A stretch of 64,000 nt of DNA, from NCBI GenBank assembly GCA_046343015.1, contig JBKDOL010000108.1:1-64000 (forward strand). The letters are read 5' to 3'. Below the pieces are notes generated by a model, which saw only the letters and a list, made by a program, of their open reading frames with translations, searched no databases and was not told the origin of the DNA. This DNA is from BJ22 sp021298375. Lineage in GTDB: Bacteria; Planctomycetota; Planctomycetia; Pirellulales; Pirellulaceae. Positions 35,413-43,899 of the stretch are shown here, piece after piece (the stretch's first letter is position 1; each line of letters opens with the position of its first letter). The position numbers and the translations under genes were made by a program.

Positions 35413-37008
35413 ATGAATCTCGACCCCTCAACCAGTCGCCCGGACCCAACCTCCCCACCCGAGGTGGTTGCCGTGATCGATATTGGGGCCTCGTCGATCC
35501 GGATGCAAATCGCCGAAATCTCCGGCGACGGGCAGGTTCGCAAGCTCGAGTCCCTGAGCCAGGCAGTCAGCATTGGCCGCGATTCCTTCAGCCAAGGCGT
35601 GATCAGCAAAGAGTCGATTGAAGACTGCGTCAGCGTCCTGCAAATCTATCGCCAGCGACTCTCCGAATACGGCATCACCGCGCCGCGAGCGATCCGCGTC
35701 GTTGGCACGAGCGGCGTGCGTGAGGCAACCAATCGGCTCGCCTTCCAGGACCGAATCTATATTGCGACCGGCTTTCAACTGGAACCGTTTGACGAGGCTG
35801 AGTTACACCGCGTGACTTATCTGGGAATTCAGCCCTTTCTCCGGGATTATCCCGAGCACTTCAGCGGCGATACGGTCGTTTCCGAAGTCGGCGGAGGAAC
35901 GACAGAGTTTTTGTTTCTTAACCGTGAAGATGTCGCCTTTGCCCGGACGTTTCGCCTCGGTTCGCTGCGACTGCGGCGCGTGCTCGATTCCTATGACGCG
36001 CCCCAGGCCAAAATGCGGCGGATTCTTGAATCGCAGATCTCCCAGGCGATCCAGCAAATCCAACACCTCGTTCACGACGAGACCGCCGCTTATGTGGCCA
36101 TGGGAGGCGATATTCGCTTCGCCGTTTCCCAATTGACCGGCGGCTTTGGCAAATCCCCGATTGCCCGATTGAGCTTGCGGCAACTCCAGGAATTTACCGA
36201 GGAGATCCTGCACAGCACCCCCGATTCACTGGCCAGCCAGTTCCACCTCAGCCTTCCCGATGCCAATTCGCTCGGCCCCGCCTTGCTGACCCACCTGATG
36301 CTCGCACGCCACTTTCATTCCGAGGAAGTGCTGGTGGTCAACGTCAACCTTCGGGACGGGCTGCTGATGGAAATGGCCAGCCAAGGTCGCTGGTCCGAAT
36401 CGATCCAGAGCCAGATTGTCCGCTCGGCCACGCTGCTCGGCAAAAAATACGACTTCGACCTGAATCACGCCACCCATACGGCCTTTCTCGCCTGCCAGCT
36501 GTTTGACCAGTTAAGCGAACTCCATCGGCTCGACAATCGCTCGCAGGTCATACTGCATCTGGCGGCGTTACTGCACGAGATTGGCGTCTATGTGAATCTT
36601 CGCAGCTACCATAAACACTCGATGTATCTGATTCAGAATTCCGAGCTGTTTGGGATTGGCGAACGCGACTTGCTGCTGATTGGACTGGTCGCAAGGTACC
36701 ATCGGCGAGCCACGCCTCAGCCCGCACACGAGGGCTACTCCACACTCGATCGCGACTCGCGGGTGGCTGTTGCCAAACTTGCTGCCCTGCTGCGGATTGC
36801 CTCGGCACTCGATGTGACCCGATCGCAGCGAATCGCCCATCTCCAAACCCGGGTTGTCGGGGATGAAGTGCAGGTGATCGCATCCGGCGTCTCGGATTTG
36901 GCTGTCGAGCAGTTGGAGCTGCGCGATGCCGGGGCAATGTTTGAGGATTTATTCGGCTGTCGGCTGGTTCTCGGTTCTGAAGAAACGTTGGGCAAAGATG
37001 AATCGTAG
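35413..37008 (+). CDS. ppx: Ppx/GppA phosphatase (exopolyphosphatase-like)
   Basis: The 531-residue protein begins with the sugar-kinase/Hsp70-type ATPase fold: VVAVIDIGASSIRMQIAEI (phosphate 1), RVVGTSGVREATN, and VVSEVGGGTTEFLFL (phosphate 2). The C-terminal half has an HD-type helical domain (NHATHTAFLACQLFDQL, LHLAALLHEIG, YHKHSMYLIQ, ARYHRRATP), as in long Ppx/GppA proteins. It removes phosphate from polyphosphate and perhaps acts on (p)ppGpp. Its last 11 bp overlap the start of ppk, so the two polyphosphate genes are translationally coupled. Confidence 0.9.
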   Translation: MNLDPSTSRPDPTSPPEVVAVIDIGASSIRMQIAEISGDGQVRKLESLSQAVSIGRDSFSQGVISKESIEDCVSVLQIYRQRLSEYGITAPRAIRVVGTSGVREATNRLAFQDRIYIATGFQLEPFDEAELHRVTYLGIQPFLRDYPEHFSGDTVVSEVGGGTTEFLFLNREDVAFARTFRLGSLRLRRVLDSYDAPQAKMRRILESQISQAIQQIQHLVHDETAAYVAMGGDIRFAVSQLTGGFGKSPIARLSLRQLQEFTEEILHSTPDSLASQFHLSLPDANSLGPALLTHLMLARHFHSEEVLVVNVNLRDGLLMEMASQGRWSESIQSQIVRSATLLGKKYDFDLNHATHTAFLACQLFDQLSELHRLDNRSQVILHLAALLHEIGVYVNLRSYHKHSMYLIQNSELFGIGERDLLLIGLVARYHRRATPQPAHEGYSTLDRDSRVAVAKLAALLRIASALDVTRSQRIAHLQTRVVGDEVQVIASGVSDLAVEQLELRDAGAMFEDLFGCRLVLGSEETLGKDES

Positions 37009-39145
37009 TGAACGTTATTTCAATCGTGAGTTAAGCTGGTTGAATTTCAATCAGCGCGTGCTCGAGCAGGCGTTCAACCCGGCGAATCCGATCCTCGAGC
37101 GGGTCAAGTTCCTGGCGATCACCGCCTCGAACCTTGATGAGTTTTTCATGGTGCGGGTCGGTAGCCTCTCGATCGCGGCCGCCTCGGGAACAAATCAGAC
37201 CGATATCGCGGGACTGACGGCTCAGGACCAGCTCGACCTGATTCGCAAGCGGATCCTCGAGCAAAACCAGCTGCAATATGGTTGCCTGCTCGATGAACTC
37301 CTGCCGGGCCTGGCTGAGCACCGGATCCAGCGACTGGAGCCGGCTCAGCTTTCCAATCGGCAGATCGAGTACCTGACCCAATTCTTCGAGGATGAAATAG
37401 CCTCGGTTTTGTCCCCTATTTCGGTCGAGCGCGCAGAGGACTTTCCGGTGCTTCGCGGCGCGCGAATGTGCCTTTGCGTTCGCCTGGTGAATGATTCCCT
37501 CGGCAAACTTCGGGCGCCGATCGACAGCGAGGAAGCGCTGAACGGCACTGCGGGCCCGGCCAGCCGCTATGTGCTGATTCCCTTCGCCGGCAATCTCCCC
37601 CGCATCATCTCGCTGCCCCGCGAAACCGGCTACGAGTTCCTGCTGCTGGAGGACCTCCTCGGACTGTTTCTCGACCGGTTGCTTCCCGAACAGCAGGTTC
37701 TGGAATGGACGCCACTGCGGATCATCCGCAACGCGGACTTCGAACTCGACGAGGAAGCAGGAGACTTTTTGCGGGAAATGCAGCAGTTGATCACCAGTCG
37801 CGCGACGAGCGATTGCGTCCGCCTTGAGATCTCCGAAAACGCCAGCGATGAAATGCGGCATTTTCTCCAGCGTTCCCTCGCGATCGAAGACAATGACACC
37901 TACTTTGCCCGCGGCCCGCTCGATTTGTCCGCCCTGATGACACTGGCCAATCTGCCGCAGTTCCCCCATTTGCGGGAGTCTGCCTGGCCTCCGATCCCCG
38001 CGCCCGAATTTGTCGAGGGCGAGAGTATCTTCGAGGTGATCGCCCGGCAGGACGTTCTCCTTCTGCATCCTTATCAGAACTATGACCCGGTTCTGGAGTT
38101 GATCCAGGCCGCCGCGCGCGATCCGGGCGTTCTGGCGATCAAGCAAACCCTTTATCGCACCGCTCGCGACAGTAAAATTGTTTCTGCACTGGCCGCCGCC
38201 GCCGAGTCAGGCAAGCACGTCACCGTTGTGCTCGAATTGAAAGCTCGCTTTGACGAGCAGCGCAACATCAATTGGGCGAAGCGCCTGGAACGGGCTGGCG
38301 TCGATGTCATCTACGGCGTCAGCGGACTCAAGACTCATGCCAAGCTGTGCATCGTGGTCCGCCGGGAGAAAAGCGGCATTCGCCGCTATGTCCACTTCGG
38401 AACCGGCAACTACAACGAAGTCACGGCCAACATCTACAGCGACGTCAGCTTCCTGACCAGCGACAGTCAACTCGCCATGGATGCCGTGCACGCATTCAAC
38501 GCGATCACCGGCCTGTCCGTTCCCCAGACACTGGAGAAACTCAGTCTGGCGCCGATCAACCTGCGAGCCAACTTGCTCGACCTGATTCAGATTGAAACAG
38601 CCAACGCTCAGGCCGGAATCCCCGCCGAAATTGTCGGTAAACTCAACTCACTCGTCGACCAGGAAATGATTGACGCCTTGTACGCGGCCTCGCAAGCCGG
38701 CGTCCGCGTGCGCCTCAACATTCGCGGAATCTGCTGCCTCCGCCCGGGAGTCAAAGGGTTGAGCGAGAACATTCGTGTGATCAGCGTGGTCGATCGGTTT
38801 TTGGAACACTCGCGGATCCTCCAGTTCCGCCACGGTGGTGAACCCAAAATCTTCATCGGTAGCGCGGACTGGATGACTCGCAATCTCGACCGACGGATTG
38901 AATTGCTCATTCCAATTGATGACCCCAACTGCCGTCAACGATTGAGCGAGGCGCTCGAGGCTTACTTCCGAGACAACGTTTCGGCCTCGGAACTGCGCCC
39001 CGATGGGAGTTACAAACGGGTCAGCACCCGAAAAAAAGGGGAATTCCGCAGCCAGAAATTCCTCTACGAACAGGCCCAAGCCCTATTCGCCAACGCCACC
39101 AATCCGCGAACCACCGTTTTCCGGGCGCATCGCAGCAACGACTGA
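36998..39145 (+). CDS. ppk: Polyphosphate kinase 1
   Basis: The 715-residue protein starts MNRSERYFNRELSWLNFNQR, the PPK1 N-terminal signature. The catalytic core includes KQTLYRTARDSKIV (near residue 383), LKARFDEQRNINWA, the His motif SGLKTHAKLCIVVRR (near 445) with the autophosphorylated His, HFGTGNYNEVTANIY, and a second phospholipase-D-like part with FIGSADWMTRNLDRRIE. It makes polyphosphate from ATP reversibly. ATG 36998 lies inside the end of ppx; the frame is open further upstream but is not family sequence. The ppx-ppk operon gives synthesis and degradation from one transcript. Confidence 0.96.
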   Translation: MNRSERYFNRELSWLNFNQRVLEQAFNPANPILERVKFLAITASNLDEFFMVRVGSLSIAAASGTNQTDIAGLTAQDQLDLIRKRILEQNQLQYGCLLDELLPGLAEHRIQRLEPAQLSNRQIEYLTQFFEDEIASVLSPISVERAEDFPVLRGARMCLCVRLVNDSLGKLRAPIDSEEALNGTAGPASRYVLIPFAGNLPRIISLPRETGYEFLLLEDLLGLFLDRLLPEQQVLEWTPLRIIRNADFELDEEAGDFLREMQQLITSRATSDCVRLEISENASDEMRHFLQRSLAIEDNDTYFARGPLDLSALMTLANLPQFPHLRESAWPPIPAPEFVEGESIFEVIARQDVLLLHPYQNYDPVLELIQAAARDPGVLAIKQTLYRTARDSKIVSALAAAAESGKHVTVVLELKARFDEQRNINWAKRLERAGVDVIYGVSGLKTHAKLCIVVRREKSGIRRYVHFGTGNYNEVTANIYSDVSFLTSDSQLAMDAVHAFNAITGLSVPQTLEKLSLAPINLRANLLDLIQIETANAQAGIPAEIVGKLNSLVDQEMIDALYAASQAGVRVRLNIRGICCLRPGVKGLSENIRVISVVDRFLEHSRILQFRHGGEPKIFIGSADWMTRNLDRRIELLIPIDDPNCRQRLSEALEAYFRDNVSASELRPDGSYKRVSTRKKGEFRSQKFLYEQAQALFANATNPRTTVFRAHRSND

Positions 39146-39246
39146 CCTACCGTCGCGAAAAGCCCCCGCACCGTCCAGCCACCGTGCTGCAGACAGGAAT
39201 CGCGATCGAGCTGAGTCACCGCAACCGGGCCGCTGCTGCTGGGAAA

Positions 39247-39302
39247 TCAAGGCCAGTCCATCAAGGCCAGTCCATTGAGGCCAGTCCATCGAGGCCTGTC
39301 CT
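39247..39302. repeat. 14 bp tandem repeat, 4 imperfect copies
   Basis: Units TCAAGGCCAGTCCA (two), TTGAGGCCAGTCCA and TCGAGGCCTGTCCT stand between the convergent ppk and FabZ-like genes. Confidence 0.9.
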
Positions 39303-39374
39303 GTGCGGCGAACTCCGTCGGCCGCTTCGCATCCGGATCGCCCAGCGGCGCCGGGGCCAGCAATCGCCGTTTCG

Positions 39375-39851
39375 CTAGCCGGGCATCGTCACGCCGCGGA
39401 TCACCCCTTCGGTGACGAGGCTTTGGTTCACGTAGCACTCGAACTGACTGACGATCATCAAATTATTGCGATACTTCTGGCGATTGAGCATGATCACCAG
39501 CTCGTCGCCGGGGCGCACTGGTCCGCGAAAGCGGACTTCATCCAGGCCGCCCAGCGCCATGATTCCCGAAGTGTAAACCTTGCTTCGCGAAGCGACATAA
39601 GAACAGAGTTGGGCCGCGCTCTCGCAGATGATTACCCCAGGCATGATGGGAAAGTTCGGGAAATGCCCCCGAGCCCAAAACTCATCTGGTCGAACGTAAT
39701 GAATTCCGACCGCCCGTACGGTTTCCAAATCCTCAAACAGAATCCCATCCAACAGCGACAATTCGAAGCGGTGCGGATTCAACCGCTCGATCCCTTCCTT
39801 GTCGACGATCAGCTTGCTGGTCTCAAACTCTGAGAATTCGACAATCGGCAT
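39375..39851 (-). CDS. FabZ-like (3R)-hydroxyacyl-ACP dehydratase, hotdog fold
   Basis: From ATG 39851 the product has 158 residues with the hotdog fold of FabZ/FabA proteins: RAVGIHYVRPDEFWARGHFP, the active-site HFPNFPIMPGV (His and the PxxPG loop), then a Glu in VIICESAAQL, matching FabZ catalytic positions. It probably dehydrates a hydroxyacyl-ACP or is a thioesterase-like relative. Some planctomycetes use such a gene next to KAS III-type enzymes; here ppx-ppk lies between. The start at 39851 is chosen because the upstream open frame is only the translated tandem repeat (NFAGP units). Confidence 0.85.
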   Translation of the reverse strand: MPIVEFSEFETSKLIVDKEGIERLNPHRFELSLLDGILFEDLETVRAVGIHYVRPDEFWARGHFPNFPIMPGVIICESAAQLCSYVASRSKVYTSGIMALGGLDEVRFRGPVRPGDELVIMLNRQKYRNNLMIVSQFECYVNQSLVTEGVIRGVTMPG

Positions 39852-39873
39852 GACTGTCCTGTTGGGGTAGATG

Positions 39874-39948
39874 TAGAAATTCGGCCCTGCAAAATTCGGC
39901 CCCGCAAAATTCGGCCCTGCAAAATTCAGCCCTGCAAAATTCAGCCCT
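39874..39948. repeat. 15 bp tandem repeat, 5 imperfect copies
   Basis: Units of GCAAAATTCGGCCCT type (39889-39903, 39904-39918, 39919-39933, 39934-39948) and one divergent copy at 39874-39888 lie directly upstream of the FabZ-like start codon, in its probable 5' untranslated or promoter region. Confidence 0.92.
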
Positions 39949-40269
39949 GCAAAGAGCCACCTATCGCCGAGGCCTTCGCCTGACGCCGGCCGCAAAACGG
40001 GGTCTGCCTCCGGTCCGATCACCAGCCACGGCTATCCGAGCACCAGCTAACGGTCCCGCGCCAACAGACCCGATTCGACTTGGGTCCGCCTGCTCCCGTT
40101 TCCCCGGTCGCTCGAATCAAACAATCTTCGACCAAACCGCACCAAAGCTCGGGCGGAACAGGAAGAGCAACTCCTCTGGACCTCGGTCGCTGGGAGCCTC
40201 CTGCGGGCTTGCTCTCATCGCAAGGGCTGACCTGCTGCCAAACACCAATCGCGGTCAAGAAACAATCAA

Positions 40270-40343
40270 TGGGCGTTACTGGGCTCGAACCAGTGACCTC
40301 CACCGTGTGAGGATGGCGCTCTAGCCAACTGAGCTAAACGCCC
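40270..40343 (-). tRNA. tRNA-Val (anticodon CAC)
   Basis: On the minus strand the cloverleaf has acceptor GGGCGTT/AACGCCC, D arm GCTCAGTTGGCTAGAGC, an anticodon loop CTCACAC giving anticodon CAC, a T arm with GGTTCGAGCC and discriminator A. CCA is not encoded. It decodes GUG. Unlike tRNA-Cys, no integrase is next to it. Confidence 0.94.
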
Positions 40344-40484
40344 CAATTGCTTTTGACAGGCGAGGATTGTAGCAAAACGGCCGGAACCTTGCCAATCACC
40401 GAGACGCGGTGAATTCCTTGAGTTTCAGCTCGTGCGCGACAGGCCGTCGACCGGTTATTCCGAAGGGAATGCTCATGACGGCCG

Positions 40485-40505
40485 AAAAAAAACCAGCCCG
40501 ACTGG
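40485..40505 (-). terminator. Terminator of topA
   Basis: On the minus strand CCAGTCGGGCTGG forms a short stem-loop followed by eight T (40492-40485), 37 bp past the topA stop. The stem is only 4-5 bp, but the T-run is long. Confidence 0.65.
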
Positions 40506-40541
40506 CTCGCTCCCGTCAACTCATTCCACCACGCCGCGCTC

Positions 40542-43382
40542 TCAGTCGACGTCGAACGGGATATCCTCGCCGCCACCGGATCTCGGTTCGGCGAAGGACT
40601 CTCGTCCCGTCCCCTTCTTCGCCGACTTTTTGCTCGCAGCCTGTTTCCCCACAGCCTTTTTCCCCGCAGCCTTTTTGGGGGCCGCTTTCTTGGCCCCCTT
40701 TTTGGCAACCTTTTTTACCGTTTCCGTGGCGGCCTTCTTGCCACCGCCACCGGCTCGACTTCGTCCAGCCTTTTTCTTCGAAGGTCCCGCGGCCGCCCGC
40801 TCAGCCAACAACCGCAGCGCCAACTCCAGAGTCAGCCCCTCTGCCGGAACGTCTTTCGGCAGCGTCGCATTCGTCACACCGTCCGAAAGGTACATGCCAT
40901 AACGGCCGTTGAGCAGCTTGATCGGCTGACTGGTGACTGGCGAGACCTCGAAGGTCCGAACAGGCTCGGCGGCCCGACCGCGACCGCGCCCCACTGCTTT
41001 CGGTTGCCGCAGCAATGTGACTGCCTGATCGAGGCTCACGTCGAGCACCGAAACATCAGCCGGCAGCGACCTCGTCTCCGCTCCGCATTTGACATACGGA
41101 CCAAACTTGCCGTTGTAGGCCAGGACCGGCTCTTGCGAATCCGGATTGATTCCCAAATCCCGCGGCAGAGACAAAAGTTTGAGCGCGGTTTCGAGCGTCA
41201 CGGTATCGGGCGTCATGCCCTTCAGCAGCGAGGCATTCTTGGGCTTCTCATCTTCCTCACCCTCCGGCACCGCCAGCTGCACGTAAGGACCGAAACGCCC
41301 TTGCTTCAGGTAAACCGGACGGCCCGTTTCCGGGCAGTAGCCCAGCGGCTCCTCACCGACTTGGGCCTGATTCAACATCTCCAGCGCTTTGGTCAGGTTC
41401 AATTCATCGGGAGCCGTTTCGTCGCGCAACGGCGACGTCCGGGGTCCCTGCTCGAGATACGGGCCATAGCGGCCGACTCGCACATTGACCGGATCGCAAT
41501 GCTCGCCTGTTTGGGGCGTCCCCAGGGGGAAGGTACACACTTCGCGCGAATCAACTTCCCTGAGCTTGGTCTCCAGTTGCTGCTTGAGGCCTGGTCGACC
41601 ACTTTGCCCGGCCACACCATGATAAAACTGTTCCAGATACTTTACGTTGTCAGCCTCATCGCGGCTGATCGCGTCCATCACATCTTCCATCTGGGCCGTA
41701 AAGTCGTAGTCGACCAAACTTGGAAAGTGCTCCTCCATCAAACGCACGACCGAAAATGCTGACCACGAGGGAACCAGATAGCCCCCCTTCTTGAAAACGT
41801 AGTCTCGAGCCTGAATCGTATCGATGATTGACGCGTAAGTACTGGGTCGCCCGATGCCCCGCCGTTCCAACTCCCGCGTCAATGCCGCTTCGCTGTAGCG
41901 GGCTGGGGGCTGCGTCGAGTGCGATTTGGACTCCAGCCGCTCGCAGTCCAATCGTTGTCCGGGTTGGACGGCCGGGAGAATCTTTTCCTGGTCCGCAAGA
42001 TCGCTCGCCGGGTCATCGGATCCTTCCACATAAGCCCGCAAAAAGCCGGGGAATTCGATCGTTTTTCCCGAGACCTGAAAGAGGGCACCCCCACCATTGA
42101 TCGTGACGATGATATTGTTGCCCCGCGAATTGACCATCTGACTGGCAACCGTCCGTTTCCAGATCAGTTCGTACAGGCGGAATTCGTCATCGCGCAGTTC
42201 GCGCCGGACATCATTCAACATCCGGAATGACTGCCCCGTAGGACGAATCGCTTCGTGAGCTTCTTGCGCATTCTTGACCTTGGAAACGTAAGTCCGCGGT
42301 TCGCTGGGCAAGTACTCCCGACCGTATTCCCCTTCGACAAGTTTCCGGGCCGCCGCAACCGCTTCGCTCGATAGCGTCGTCGAGTCGGTACGCATGTAAG
42401 TAATAAAGCCGTTTTCGTACAGACTCTGCGCGGCGTTCATCGTCCGCCGAGCCGTGAAGCCCAGCTTGCGATTCGCTTCCTGCTGCAGCGTGCTGGTAGT
42501 GAACGGAGCGGCGGGCGATCGGCTGTATGGCTTGACATCGACCGCCGAAACCTCGAACTTCGCGGTTTTCAGGCGAGCCGCCAGTTCATTCACCTGTTGC
42601 TCGTTGAGCAGCAGACAGGCGGGGTCCTTAATCTTGCCGGTCGCGGGGTCAAAGTCCTTGCCGCTGGGGATCTTTCGACCGTCAACCGACTGCAGTACGG
42701 CGTCGAGTTTCTCCTGCCCCCCCGTCAGAAAATGGCCGACCAAGTCCCAATAGCTGGCTGAAACAAACGCCATCCGCTCCCGTTCGCGCTCGACCAGCAA
42801 CCTCACCGCCACGCTTTGCACCCGACCAGCGCTGCGGCCGAGGCTTTTTTTCCAGAGGAATTCGGACATCTCGTAGCCGTAGAGCCGATCGAGAATCCGG
42901 CGGGTCTCCTGGGCCTTGACCAGCCCCTCGTCGATGTCGCGAGGGTTGGCCAGCGCCTGCTCGATGGCCGTTTTGGTAATTTCGTGAAAAACCAGTCGCT
43001 TGACCGGAACTTTGGGCTTCAAGGTCTCAACCAAGTGCCAACTGATCGCTTCTCCCTCACGGTCTTCGTCCGTCGCCAGAAAGAGAGCGTCAGACTCGGC
43101 CAACGCCTGCTTCAGTTTGGCGACCTGCTTTTTCTTCTCGTCCGGAACGACGTAGATCGGCTTGAACTCCTCCTCGGTGTTGACCCCGAGGCGGGCCCAA
43201 GTCTCTTTTTTCAACGCCTCAGGCATTTCTTTCTTGCCCGAGGGGAGGTCGCGAATGTGGCCGATGCTCGCCTCGACGGCGTAGTCCTTGCCCAAGTACT
43301 TGCCGATCGTTCGGGCCTTGGCAGGGGATTCGACGATCACCAGCGTTTTGCCGGAGCCGGTTGCATTTTTCTTGGCCGCCAT
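40542..43382 (-). CDS. topA: DNA topoisomerase I
   Basis: From ATG 43382 the protein has 946 residues. The Toprim domain starts TLVIVESPAKARTIGKYLG, followed by SIGHIRDLP and ATDEDREGEAISWHL. The catalytic Tyr is in ENGFITYMRTDSTTLS (near residue 327). The C-terminal third has repeated Topo_C_Rpt modules (RFGPYVQLA, KFGPYVKCG, RYGMYLSDG) instead of zinc fingers. The end is a long Lys/Ala tail with AAPKKAAGKKAVGKQ, probably DNA-binding and disordered. It relaxes negative supercoils. ATG 43382 is chosen because the frame upstream to 43559 is not family sequence. Confidence 0.95.
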   Translation of the reverse strand: MAAKKNATGSGKTLVIVESPAKARTIGKYLGKDYAVEASIGHIRDLPSGKKEMPEALKKETWARLGVNTEEEFKPIYVVPDEKKKQVAKLKQALAESDALFLATDEDREGEAISWHLVETLKPKVPVKRLVFHEITKTAIEQALANPRDIDEGLVKAQETRRILDRLYGYEMSEFLWKKSLGRSAGRVQSVAVRLLVERERERMAFVSASYWDLVGHFLTGGQEKLDAVLQSVDGRKIPSGKDFDPATGKIKDPACLLLNEQQVNELAARLKTAKFEVSAVDVKPYSRSPAAPFTTSTLQQEANRKLGFTARRTMNAAQSLYENGFITYMRTDSTTLSSEAVAAARKLVEGEYGREYLPSEPRTYVSKVKNAQEAHEAIRPTGQSFRMLNDVRRELRDDEFRLYELIWKRTVASQMVNSRGNNIIVTINGGGALFQVSGKTIEFPGFLRAYVEGSDDPASDLADQEKILPAVQPGQRLDCERLESKSHSTQPPARYSEAALTRELERRGIGRPSTYASIIDTIQARDYVFKKGGYLVPSWSAFSVVRLMEEHFPSLVDYDFTAQMEDVMDAISRDEADNVKYLEQFYHGVAGQSGRPGLKQQLETKLREVDSREVCTFPLGTPQTGEHCDPVNVRVGRYGPYLEQGPRTSPLRDETAPDELNLTKALEMLNQAQVGEEPLGYCPETGRPVYLKQGRFGPYVQLAVPEGEEDEKPKNASLLKGMTPDTVTLETALKLLSLPRDLGINPDSQEPVLAYNGKFGPYVKCGAETRSLPADVSVLDVSLDQAVTLLRQPKAVGRGRGRAAEPVRTFEVSPVTSQPIKLLNGRYGMYLSDGVTNATLPKDVPAEGLTLELALRLLAERAAAGPSKKKAGRSRAGGGGKKAATETVKKVAKKGAKKAAPKKAAGKKAVGKQAASKKSAKKGTGRESFAEPRSGGGEDIPFDVD

Positions 43383-43899
43383 CTGTCCACTCGCTGAAAA
43401 GTTCCATCTCGGCAGGGGAAACCTGCTCAAGCTCCTGCCCCCGAAACCCCGGGGGTCTGAAAAATCCCTCGCCCATCGCCCGTCCAGCCCCCCGCCAGCG
43501 GATGCCTCACACCCAAGCGGGGGCGAGCAATATCGGCCCTCACAGGCTGCCTTGAGCACCTGCCCGGAAAGGCGGTTGGCATTGAATTATGCCCCTCGCA
43601 CCGATACATTGGGCGGTTTTCCAAGGGGCAATCAGCCCGCTGGGAAAGGTCGGTCAACCGCTTCGGCTGGACCGACCCAAGCACCTTGATTAACCCGCCC
43701 GCGGAGCAACTGTCAAGTCGCCTTGAGGATTTTCGGTCTCGCCGACGCCCCCCGCGGCCGGTCGCGGAACGCTCGGAAACGCCCTCAGTTCCACCTCGGA
43801 ACGAACCGTTTCCACAATCCCTCCGCTTGACGCTTTCTCCTTATTATTCTGGTTGAAATCGCAACTCACTCGAGCAGTCTCAGGAAAGAGAACGCACTC
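43383..43899. other. Divergent spacer, topA / SurA-PpiD-like gene
   Basis: About 520 bp between divergent genes. Promoters for both are expected, and I see no gene or tandem array. The ATG of the + gene at 43900 has no strong GGAGG; AGGAAAGAG lies about 10 bases upstream. Confidence 0.4.

Noticed and set aside
39852..40022. N-terminal extension of the FabZ-like protein with NFAGP repeats
   Set aside because: It is the translated 15 bp tandem array; the ATG at 39851 begins family sequence.
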